Below are positions 20,581 to 26,876 of a DNA stretch of 26,876 nt, piece after piece. The DNA is taken from positions 1 through 26,876 of the forward strand of contig CAYLIP010000037.1 of NCBI GenBank assembly GCA_964383855.1. The letters are read 5' to 3'. Source of the DNA: CAZHAC01 sp964383855 (lineage in GTDB: Bacteria > Chloroflexota > Dormibacteria > Dormibacterales > Dormibacteraceae). Position numbers and translations under genes: made by a program. Within the stretch, counting starts at the first letter, position 1. Every line of letters begins with the position of its first letter. Under the pieces are notes generated by a model. The model worked only from the letters and a program-made list of their open reading frames with translations. It had not been told where the DNA came from and did not search any database.

Positions 20581-22385
20581 GCCTGCTGGCGCCGCTCGGC
20601 CTGGCCGCCGCGGCCGCGCTGCCGCTGATCGTCCTTCTCTACTTCCTGAAGGTCAGGCGCCCGGAGGTGCGGGTCGCCACCCTTGTGCTCTGGACGCGGC
20701 ACCTCGCCGACCGCCAGGCCAACGCGCCCTGGCAGCGGCTGCGCTGGAGCGCGCTCCTGGTGCTCCAGCTTCTGGCCGCGCTGCTCGTGACCGCGGCGCT
20801 CACCCGTCCCGGGCTGACCGGCGCAGCCGGCGTCGGCAAGACAACCGTTGTTCTGCTCGACGCCTCCGCCAGCATGCGCGCCACCGACACCTCACCCGAT
20901 CGCTTCCGGGCTGCGGTCGACCGCGCCCGCGCCATGGTCTCGGGCCTGGCGCCGGGCCAGCAGATGGCGATCGTCCTCATGGGTGAGCACGCGCAGCTGC
21001 TGGCGGCGCCGACCTCCGACGGTGCGGTCCTCGACGGCGCCCTGGCCCGGGCGCAGCCCTCCTCCGCCGCTTCCGACCTCGGCCAGGGCATGTCGCTGGC
21101 CAGCGCGATCCTGGCCGGCCGGCCGGGCGGGTCGATCGTGCTGCTTGGGGACGGGCACAGCCGTGCGCCGTCGGCGCCGCCGCGGGTCAACGCGCCGCTC
21201 ACATACATCTCCATCGGGAGCGCCGACCAGAACGCCGGCATCGAGGCTCTGAAGCAGACCGGACCCGGGAGCGTATTCGTACAGGTCTCCAACTACGGCC
21301 GGGCCCCGCGGGACCTCAGGCTCGAGATGCGGGTCGACGGCCGGCTGGCCGACGTCGTGCCCCTCCATGTCGAGGGCAACGCGAGCGCTTCGACCACGTG
21401 GACGAGGCTGCCGGCGGGCAGCGAGTTGCTGGAGGTGCACCTGACGCCCGGCGACTTCTTCTCACTGGACGATTCGGCCTGGCTGCTGACCGGGTCGCCG
21501 CCGCAGCACAGCGTTCTCCTGGTCACCGACGGGAACGCCTTTCTCCAGAGGGCGCTCGCGCTCCGGCCGGGCGTCAAGGTGACGGTGGTCTCCAGCCGCG
21601 ACTATCGCCCGGGCGACCATGACCTCTACGTGTTCGACGGCTGGGTGCCGCCGGGCAAGCTCCCAACGCCCGCGCTCGTGGTCGGCACGCCCGGACTGCA
21701 AGGGCCGGTCCCGCTCGGCGGCGGTCTGGCGCCCGGGGGCGTGCTGCCGCCGAGCCCGCGCGAGCCGCTGCTCCAGGACGTCGTCCTCCGCGACGTTCAC
21801 GTGCAGGTGGCCGCCCGCGCGCAGCCAGCGGCCGGCTGGCGAACGGTGTTCGGGGGCACCGACGCCCCGCTGCTCCTGGTGCACGAGGGCGAGCCCCGTA
21901 TGGCCGAGTTCACATTCGACCTCCATCACTCGGACCTGCCGCTGCGATCGGCCTTTCCGATCCTGGTCCAGAACCTGCTCGGCTACCTGCTGCCGGGCGG
22001 GTTTGAGAACCAGGCCTTCGCCCTCGGCCAGCCGGTGCCGATCGCGACCGAGCCGGGCGCCATCGAGGTGGACGTGACCACGCCCGACGGGCGCGTCGAC
22101 CGCCTCCGGGCACCGGTCCCGAGCTTCACCGACACCGGGCTGCCGGGTGTCTACACGGTGCGGCAGCAGCTGGCCGGAGGCTCGCGGGTGAGCCGCTTCG
22201 TGGTCGAGTTCCACAATCCGGCGCTGTCCCGGATCGCGCCCGGGGCCGCCGCCATCTCTCTCGAGGACACCGACGTTCCCCGAGCGCCCGGGCCCCGGGG
22301 GATTCTCGAGCTTTGGCCCTGGATCGCCGGCGTGCTGCTGGCGCTGGTGGCCGCCGAATGGCTGCTCTACCTGAGGGGCGGCTGA
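20577..22385 (+). CDS. BatA-type membrane protein with VWA domain
   Basis: This is a 602-residue membrane protein. The N terminus is the BatA/aerotolerance-type segment: a helix at about 3-25 (MSLLAPLGLAAAAALPLIVL), the conserved LKVRRPEVRVATLVLW region, and a second helix at about 58-78. The VWA domain follows with an intact metal motif, DASAS (95-99). Later parts include a beta-rich stretch (VFVQVSNYGRAPRDLRLEMR) and a GATase-like stretch (HSVLLVTDGNAFLQRALAL). A C-terminal helix (about 576-598) ends in a short basic tail. The central domains should lie outside the membrane. The ATG overlaps the DUF58 stop by 4 bases. It is a likely client of the MoxR ATPase. Confidence 0.9.
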   Translation: MSLLAPLGLAAAAALPLIVLLYFLKVRRPEVRVATLVLWTRHLADRQANAPWQRLRWSALLVLQLLAALLVTAALTRPGLTGAAGVGKTTVVLLDASASMRATDTSPDRFRAAVDRARAMVSGLAPGQQMAIVLMGEHAQLLAAPTSDGAVLDGALARAQPSSAASDLGQGMSLASAILAGRPGGSIVLLGDGHSRAPSAPPRVNAPLTYISIGSADQNAGIEALKQTGPGSVFVQVSNYGRAPRDLRLEMRVDGRLADVVPLHVEGNASASTTWTRLPAGSELLEVHLTPGDFFSLDDSAWLLTGSPPQHSVLLVTDGNAFLQRALALRPGVKVTVVSSRDYRPGDHDLYVFDGWVPPGKLPTPALVVGTPGLQGPVPLGGGLAPGGVLPPSPREPLLQDVVLRDVHVQVAARAQPAAGWRTVFGGTDAPLLLVHEGEPRMAEFTFDLHHSDLPLRSAFPILVQNLLGYLLPGGFENQAFALGQPVPIATEPGAIEVDVTTPDGRVDRLRAPVPSFTDTGLPGVYTVRQQLAGGSRVSRFVVEFHNPALSRIAPGAAAISLEDTDVPRAPGPRGILELWPWIAGVLLALVAAEWLLYLRGG

Positions 22386-25207
22386 TGCCGGTCGGCGTCA
22401 GCTTCCTGCGGCCGTGGCTGCTCCTCCTGCTGCTCCTGGTTCCCCTGCTCTGGCTGGCGTGGCGCCGGTGGCCGCCGCCCCTGGGCCGGTCCCGAAGCCG
22501 GCTGGCGCTGGCCCTCCGCATCCTGCTGGTGGCGCTGCTCGTCTTCTCGCTGGCCGGCGCCCGCGTCATGACGCAGCCGCACAAGCGGGCGGTGGTGGCG
22601 GTCGTTGACGTTTCCGACAGCCTGCGGGGCTTCGACCAGCAGCGCGAGGAGGCTGTTCGCGAGCTGGTCCATGCCAAGGGCCCCGACGATCTCTTCGGGA
22701 TCGTCACCTTCGGCCATGACGCCGCCGTCGAGATGCCGCTCACGGCGCAGCCGCAGTTCGACACCTTTCAGACCAAGCCCGATTCTCACTACACCGACGT
22801 CGCCGGATCCCTGCGGCTGGCCGCGGGCCTGATCCCCGACGGCTACGCGCGCCAGCTGGTGCTGATCAGCGACGGGCAGCAGAACCTCGGCGACGCGGCG
22901 GCGACCATGGCCGCGCTGCGCGCGGAAGGGGTGCGGCTCGACGTTCTGCCGATCGGCGCCGCGCCCAGGGCGGAGGCGATGGTGCTGGGCGTCGACACGC
23001 CTCAGCTGCTGCGCGAGGGCCAGACGCTGCCGGTGACGGTGCGCATCCGCTCGCTGGCCGACGCCGGGGCGACGCTCACGCTGGTGGTCGACGAGAAGGA
23101 GGTCGCCACCCGCCAGGTCGCGCTGAGCGCCGGCAGTTCCTCGCAATCGTTCGAGGTGCCCGGACTGGGATCCGGCCTGCACCGGATCCGGGTGGACATG
23201 CAGGCGGCGCCCGACACCTATGCCGACAACAACGTCGGCACAGCGGCCGTCCGCGTCGTCGGCCGGCCGCTGGTGCTCGTCCTGGAGGGCCAGCCCGACG
23301 AGGGCGCCAACCTGCAGCGGGCGCTGGAGGCCTCGGGGATGGGCGTCGATCGGCGCGCCGCCCGCCAGGCGCCGACCGACACCGTCACGCTCGGCCGCTA
23401 CGACGCCACCGTGGTGGTCGACGCCCCGGCGGACGCCTTTCCGGGTGGCGCCCTGAGCGCGCTGGCCGCTTCCGTGAAGGAGCTCGGACACGGCCTGGTC
23501 GCGGTCGGCGGGCCGACCTCCTATGGACCCGGAGGCTGGCAGGGCACCCCGCTCGAGGATGCGCTGCCGGTCGCCATGGACCTGCCCAACCGCAAGGAGA
23601 AGCCAAAGGTGGCGGTGGTGCTGGTGATGGAGACGATGGAGGACCCGCGCGCCGACCAGGTGGCGCTGGGAGCGGCCGAGGCGGTCATCGACAAGCTCGG
23701 CCCGGATGACCAGGTGGGGGTCACCGACGGCCACACGGGATGGGTGGTGCCGCTCCAGCCGGTGGCGGACAAGAAGGCGATCGACGCGCAGCTGGCCAAG
23801 GCGCAGCTTGGCGACCCGCCCTCGTACGGCGGCGAGATCCGGCTTGCCGGCGACGCCTTGCTCAAGGCTTCGGCGGAGCTGAAGCACATCGTGCTCCTGG
23901 GAGACGGGGATGCCGACCCGACGGCCGCGGCCGCGCAGATCAAGCCGATGGTTGAGGACCTCAAGTCGAAGGCCATCACCACCTCGACGGTCGCCATCGA
24001 CGTCCACTCCTCGGCCCCCGACATGGCCTACATGCAGGACATCGCGACCTGGGGGGGCGGCCGCTTCTACCAGTCCAACAGCCCCTCGCAGGTCCCCGAC
24101 CTGTTCCTCAAGGAGACCCAGACCTCGCTCCGGCCCTGGTTCGAGCAGACGGCCTTCTTTCCGCGGGTGACGGCGGGTGGGAACCTGCTCGAGGGCGTGC
24201 CGCTGGACGCCTTCCCGTCCCTGGGCGGCTACGTCGTCTCGACACCCAAGCCGGCCTCCGAGGTCTACCTGCAGTCGACCAAGCAGGACCCGGTGCTGGC
24301 CTCGTGGTCGTATGGACTCGGGCGCTCGGTGGCCTGGACCTCCGACTCGGCCGGCGTCTGGACCGGCGACTTTCTGCGCTCCCCGGTGTCGGCCGCCCTC
24401 TTCGGGCGCATGACACTCTGGTCGCTCCCGGCGGCGCTCTCGGACAAGCTGACGGTGGCCTCGACGCCATCGGGCGACGGCTTTGACCTGACCGTCACCG
24501 GTCCCGCCGACGCCGGCGGGGGCGCGGTCACGGTGGGGGTGCTATCGCCCACCCTGCAGGCCTCCTCGACATCACTGGTCGGAGTCGGGCCCGGCAAGTG
24601 GCAGGGCCACGTATCGGGGTCTGACGTCGGCACCTACCTGGTGCACGCCGCCCTCACGCGGGGTGGTGCTCTGATCGCCGGCACCGATGCCGCGGTCGCC
24701 GTCGCCTACTCCCCCGAGTACCTGACGCTCGGGCGCGACGACGGCCTTCTCCGCCAGCTGGCAAAGGAGGGCTCCGGAGTGATGCTGGCCTCGGCTGGCC
24801 TTGCCTTCAGGCAGCCGGTGCTGGCGGTGCCGATCGCCACCGAGGTCTTCTGGATCCTGCTCGCGCTCTTCGCGCTGCTCTGGCCGATCGACATCGCGAT
24901 CCGGCGCCTGGTGCTGGCGCCGCGCCAGCTGGCGGGCCTGGTCCGCGAGATGGCGGCCCTGCGCCGGCCATCCGAGGTGGAGGTCGCGGTGCCCGCCGAG
25001 CTGGCCAGGCTCCGGCGGCGCGTGGCCGCGACGAGGCGGCGGAGGATGCCGGAGCCGGCCCCAACGCCGGCGCCGGCCGCGGAGGAGAGTTCGGGCACCG
25101 GGGCCGGCGAGCCGCCGGCCGTGCCGCGGGCGGCGGGCGGCGAGGAGGAAGAGGCATCGCTGTCGGCGCGATTGTTGGATGCTAGAAAGCGACGTGGACG
25201 CTCCTGA
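22385..25207 (+). CDS. Large membrane VWA/GATase-like protein, second VWA motif degenerate
   Basis: This 940-residue protein has N-terminal helices at about 8-27 and 40-58. The first VWA domain carries the metal motif DVSDS (75-79) and LISDGQQNLG. A beta-sandwich follows (VTVRIRSLADAGATLTLVVD), then an inactive GATase-like segment (GLVAVGGPTSYGPGGWQGTP). A second VWA-like domain starts at about 408. Where the family normally has DxSGSM, this protein has LVMETMEDPRADQ, so the metal site is lost, although the later strand HIVLLGDGDADP is kept. A C-terminal helix at about 812-835 precedes a basic, Pro/Ala/Glu-rich cytosolic tail. The ATG shares one base with the previous stop (TGATG). The 3' end overlaps the peroxiredoxin-like gene by 29 bases. 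Confidence 0.9.
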   Translation: MPVGVSFLRPWLLLLLLLVPLLWLAWRRWPPPLGRSRSRLALALRILLVALLVFSLAGARVMTQPHKRAVVAVVDVSDSLRGFDQQREEAVRELVHAKGPDDLFGIVTFGHDAAVEMPLTAQPQFDTFQTKPDSHYTDVAGSLRLAAGLIPDGYARQLVLISDGQQNLGDAAATMAALRAEGVRLDVLPIGAAPRAEAMVLGVDTPQLLREGQTLPVTVRIRSLADAGATLTLVVDEKEVATRQVALSAGSSSQSFEVPGLGSGLHRIRVDMQAAPDTYADNNVGTAAVRVVGRPLVLVLEGQPDEGANLQRALEASGMGVDRRAARQAPTDTVTLGRYDATVVVDAPADAFPGGALSALAASVKELGHGLVAVGGPTSYGPGGWQGTPLEDALPVAMDLPNRKEKPKVAVVLVMETMEDPRADQVALGAAEAVIDKLGPDDQVGVTDGHTGWVVPLQPVADKKAIDAQLAKAQLGDPPSYGGEIRLAGDALLKASAELKHIVLLGDGDADPTAAAAQIKPMVEDLKSKAITTSTVAIDVHSSAPDMAYMQDIATWGGGRFYQSNSPSQVPDLFLKETQTSLRPWFEQTAFFPRVTAGGNLLEGVPLDAFPSLGGYVVSTPKPASEVYLQSTKQDPVLASWSYGLGRSVAWTSDSAGVWTGDFLRSPVSAALFGRMTLWSLPAALSDKLTVASTPSGDGFDLTVTGPADAGGGAVTVGVLSPTLQASSTSLVGVGPGKWQGHVSGSDVGTYLVHAALTRGGALIAGTDAAVAVAYSPEYLTLGRDDGLLRQLAKEGSGVMLASAGLAFRQPVLAVPIATEVFWILLALFALLWPIDIAIRRLVLAPRQLAGLVREMAALRRPSEVEVAVPAELARLRRRVAATRRRRMPEPAPTPAPAAEESSGTGAGEPPAVPRAAGGEEEEASLSARLLDARKRRGRS

Positions 25208-25634
25208 CTTCTCACTGCCGGCAAATGACGGCTCGACCTGGCGGCTGACCGAAGCGCTGGCGCAAGGGCCGGTGCTGCTGATCTTCTACCGCGGCGACTG
25301 GTGACCCTACTGCAACGGGCAGTTGGCCTCGTACGCACGCCAGTGGGATCGCTTCACCGCCGCCCGGCTCCCGGTGGCGGCGATCTCGGTCGACTCGGTC
25401 GAGCAGAACCAGGCGATGGTGGACAAGCTGCTCCTGCCCTTCCCGGTGCTCTCCGATCCCTCGGGTGAGGTGATCAAGGCGTACGGGGTGTGGAACCCGG
25501 GCGAGGGAGGGATCGCCAAGCCGTCGCTCTTCCTGGTGGGCCGTGAGGGCTCGATCGTCTGGTCGTACGTGGGCGAGGACTTCGCCGACCGGCCGGGGGA
25601 TGCGGCGCTCTTCGGCTCGGCGGAGGGCCTGTAG
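25179..25634 (+). CDS. Peroxiredoxin-like selenoprotein, UGA read as selenocysteine
   Basis: This is a thioredoxin-fold redoxin of the AhpC/TSA (Bcp-like) group, 151 residues if the in-frame TGA at 25302-25304 is decoded. The N-terminal part reads APDFSLPANDGSTWRLTEAL, then LLIFYRGDW, then TGA, then PYCNGQLASYARQWDRF. Homologues have Cys at this position (FYRGxWCPYC), so residue 42 would be Sec in a UxxC motif with C45. After the TGA the frame continues for 109 codons with normal family features: AISVDSVEQNQAM, LPFPVLSDPSGEVIKAYGV, PSLFLVGREGSIVW. A stem-loop suited to SECIS function follows the TGA. The start is ATG 25179, or possibly GTG 25194; no nearby Shine-Dalgarno sequence marks either. 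It overlaps the VWA gene by 29 bases. The alternative is a pseudogene with one nonsense mutation. No sel genes are in the window. Confidence 0.85.
25305..25347 (+). promoter_or_regulatory. Candidate bacterial SECIS element
   Basis: Folded by hand: an upper stem pairs 315-320 with 326-332 (last three digits of 25xxx) as A-U, C-G, G-C, one bulged U at 25329, then G-C, G-C, C-G. It closes a 5-base loop, AGUUG (25321-25325). The loop has G among its first two bases, and 16 bases separate it from the UGA. A lower stem pairs 25305-25312 with 25341-25347 (seven pairs, one bulged U at 25308). This fits the general bSECIS description: short stem, small loop, G near the loop start. The bulged U is on the 3' side, unlike E. 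coli fdhF. An alternative 5-bp hairpin (25309-25323) competes. Confidence 0.55.
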
Positions 25635-25636
25635 CC

Positions 25637-25846
25637 ATGCCGCGCGGTGGGCAGCCGATGGCCCTCGAGTCGCTGGCGCCCTACTTCCGCGGCGCTCGCT
25701 ATGCGCTGCTGGCGATCAAGCGGAGGCACGGAGAGGGCGCGGCCGACCTGGTGGCGGACATCGACCGCTATGTCGAGATGGTCGATCACTACTCGGAGGC
25801 GGCGGTCGCCACTTTCAAGCTGAAACGCGACCGTTCCGCATCTTGA
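25637..25846 (+). CDS. Small hypothetical protein downstream of the selenoprotein gene
   Basis: This is a 69-residue protein I do not recognise. It is mostly alpha-helical by composition, with charged amphipathic stretches (YALLAIKRRHGEGAADLVAD, IDRYVEMVDHYSEAAVATF) and a basic C terminus (KLKRDRSAS). It has no Cys, no membrane helix and no signal peptide. The ATG lies two bases after the stop of the peroxiredoxin-like gene. A ribosome-binding site, GGAGG (25622-25626), lies within that gene ten bases upstream, so the two are likely co-translated. The operon appears to end here, since a new promoter begins at 25862. Confidence 0.65.
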   Translation: MPRGGQPMALESLAPYFRGARYALLAIKRRHGEGAADLVADIDRYVEMVDHYSEAAVATFKLKRDRSAS

Positions 25847-25861
25847 GGTGTGCATTAACAG

Positions 25862-25890
25862 TTGACAGTCGAACGTTCGTTCGGTAACCT
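25862..25890 (+). promoter_or_regulatory. Promoter of the HNH gene (TTGACA-N17-TAACCT)
   Basis: A perfect -35 (TTGACA, 25862-25867) is followed by 17 bases and TAACCT (25885-25890), which fits TANNNT. The predicted transcription start is about seven bases later, at the GTG start codon itself (25897). No Shine-Dalgarno sequence is present, so the mRNA is probably leaderless. A LexA-type box fills the spacer. Confidence 0.75.
25869..25884 (+). promoter_or_regulatory. LexA (SOS) box between -35 and -10
   Basis: TCGAACGTTCGTTCGG matches the mycobacterial-type SOS box TCGAAC-N4-GTTCGA at 11 of 12 defined positions; only the final A is replaced by G. It occupies almost the whole promoter spacer, so bound LexA would block RNA polymerase. 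No lexA gene is in the window. Confidence 0.7.
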
Positions 25891-25896
25891 GTTTAT

Positions 25897-26876
25897 GTGC
25901 TTCCCGATCCGGATCGCGAGCTCGCCGACGAGCTGATCGAGCGCCGCCGGCGCCTCGACCAAGAGGAGCTCGAGTGGTCGTGCATGGCGGCTGCCTTCGC
26001 GGCCACCCAGGAGTGGAAGCGCGACGGCTCCTTCTCCGCGATCGACTGGCTCTGCCACAACTGCGCGCTCACGGCGCCCGCCGCCGCCAGCCGCCTCTGC
26101 GTCGGGCGGCAGGCGCCCCACCTGCAGGCCAGCATCGAGGCCCTGAGGGGGAGTCGCATCGGGTTCGGCCACCTGGTCAAGCTGGCCCGGCTCAGGGAGG
26201 CGGTCGGTCCGGCCTTCGACGAGCCGGCGCTGCTCACGCAGGCCGAGGAGGCGTCGGTCGGGCGTTTCCACTACATTTGCCAGCAGGCCCGCCACCAGGC
26301 CGATGCGGCCGCGGTGGCGGCCGAGCAGGCCGACGAGGCGGCACGGCGCTGGCTTGAGCTGCTGAGGCACGAAGACGGCGTGGTCTCGGTCCGAGGGGTT
26401 CTCGACTCCGAGGGGGGCGCGGTCGTGCAGGGTGCGCTCGAGTCGCTGGGGCGCCCGTCGGGCAAGGGCGATACCCGCGAGCACGCCCGGCGGCTGGCCG
26501 ACGGCCTGGTGGAGCTGGCGGCCGGTGCGCAGCCGCCGCGGCTCAACGTGACCGTCTCGCTCGACACGCTGCTAGGGCGCCCCGGGGCGCCCGGCGGAAC
26601 CATGGACTTCGCGCCGCCGCTCTCGGCGGCCACCATCGAGCGCTACGCGTGCGACTGCACCCTGACCCGGGTCGTGCTTGACGCCGACTCGGTGGTGATC
26701 GACGTCGGCCGCGGGCGGCGCCTGGTGAGCGGTCCCATGCGGCGGGCCCTCGACGCCCGCGACGGCGGCTGCGTGTGGCCAGGCTGCGAGCGTCCCGCCA
26801 GGTGGTGCGAACCGCACCACAAGGTGCCGTGGGCGGCCGGCGGAGGCACCTCGGTCGCCGACTCGGCACTGCTCTG
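25897..26876 (+). CDS. DUF222/HNH endonuclease (13E12-like), 3'-truncated by window end
   Basis: The open frame runs from GTG 25897 to the window edge (326 codons, no stop). The N-terminal helical region is of DUF222 type (LADELIERRRRLDQEELEW, then AIDWLCHNCALTAPAAASRL). A C-terminal HNH nuclease motif begins at about residue 289 as RDGGCVWPGCERPARWCEPH, followed by HKVPWAAGGGTS. It keeps the zinc-binding Cys pair and the catalytic His region, and the remaining Asn/His part should follow within a few tens of residues outside the window. Such proteins (13E12 repeat family in mycobacteria) are often multicopy and of unknown cellular role. The start is fixed by the promoter geometry; an ATG at 25895 is out of frame. 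Control by LexA is implied by the box at 25869-25884. Confidence 0.9.
   Translation, partial: MLPDPDRELADELIERRRRLDQEELEWSCMAAAFAATQEWKRDGSFSAIDWLCHNCALTAPAAASRLCVGRQAPHLQASIEALRGSRIGFGHLVKLARLREAVGPAFDEPALLTQAEEASVGRFHYICQQARHQADAAAVAAEQADEAARRWLELLRHEDGVVSVRGVLDSEGGAVVQGALESLGRPSGKGDTREHARRLADGLVELAAGAQPPRLNVTVSLDTLLGRPGAPGGTMDFAPPLSAATIERYACDCTLTRVVLDADSVVIDVGRGRRLVSGPMRRALDARDGGCVWPGCERPARWCEPHHKVPWAAGGGTSVADSALL

Noticed and set aside
25179..25304. Reading the TGA at 25302 as an ordinary stop, giving a 41-residue peptide plus a separate TTG-started gene at 25323
   Set aside because: The two halves together make one complete redoxin domain in a single frame, and the break falls exactly on the catalytic Cys. 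A split would leave two useless fragments. A recent nonsense mutation remains the only serious alternative and is stated in the feature.
25309..25323. Hairpin ACUGC-AACGG-GCAGU as the SECIS
   Set aside because: Its loop begins only 9 bases after the UGA, too close for the bacterial SECIS spacing; the 25315-25332 stem with 16-base spacing fits better.
25895..25897. ATG at 25895 as start of the HNH gene
   Set aside because: It is out of frame with the DUF222/HNH reading frame and its own frame closes after about a dozen codons; the GTG at 25897 is in frame and at the predicted transcription start.

Overview
The window is about 70% G+C and gene-dense. Starts are often GTG, neighbouring genes overlap by 1-4 bases, and several -10 boxes look like TANNNT. 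Leaderless-looking starts and a LexA box of the CGAAC-N4-GTTCG type fit a high-GC Terrabacteria lineage (Dormibacterota, Chloroflexota or deep Actinomycetota). That placement is inference, because no rRNA gene is present.

Layout. (1) 1-3218, plus strand: the 3' part of gatB, a PHP-family phosphoesterase and a TrmA/RlmD-type RNA m5U methyltransferase, coupled by 4-base stop/start overlaps. (2) 3237-6677, minus strand: a Dabb-domain protein, a class I/II aminotransferase, an O-methyltransferase and a secreted L,D-transpeptidase. The first three look leaderless. (3) 6814-11042, plus strand: dnaE, then a clear homologue of the tryptophan-sensing RNA-binding protein TRAP (mtrB) whose start lies inside the end of dnaE, then a small one-span membrane protein. 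(4) 11055-12761, minus strand: a two-gene ABC exporter. (5) 12932-25846, plus strand: a ten-gene, almost gapless operon. It encodes a membrane protein with a GATase-like region, an ABC ATPase and permease, a Gln-rich membrane protein with a (Gly-Gln)n tract, a MoxR ATPase, a DUF58 protein, two membrane VWA proteins, a peroxiredoxin-like protein and a 69-residue protein. (6) 25862-26876: a promoter with an embedded LexA box in front of a DUF222/HNH endonuclease gene that runs off the window.

The strongest unusual signal is in the peroxiredoxin-like gene. Its reading frame is interrupted by one TGA exactly where the catalytic Cys of the FYRGxWCPYC motif belongs, and the frame continues intact for 109 more sense codons. 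A stem-loop with a 5-base apical loop and one bulged U starts 10 bases after the TGA. This is best explained as a selenocysteine codon with a bacterial SECIS element (UxxC redox motif), in a gene that simple ORF calling would split or miss.

The second notable item is TRAP beside dnaE, far from trp or folate genes and with its RNA- and Trp-binding residues retained. The third is the SOS-type, apparently leaderless control of the HNH gene. No CRISPR array, tRNA, rRNA or insertion sequence was seen. No gap longer than 300 bases lacks a gene.
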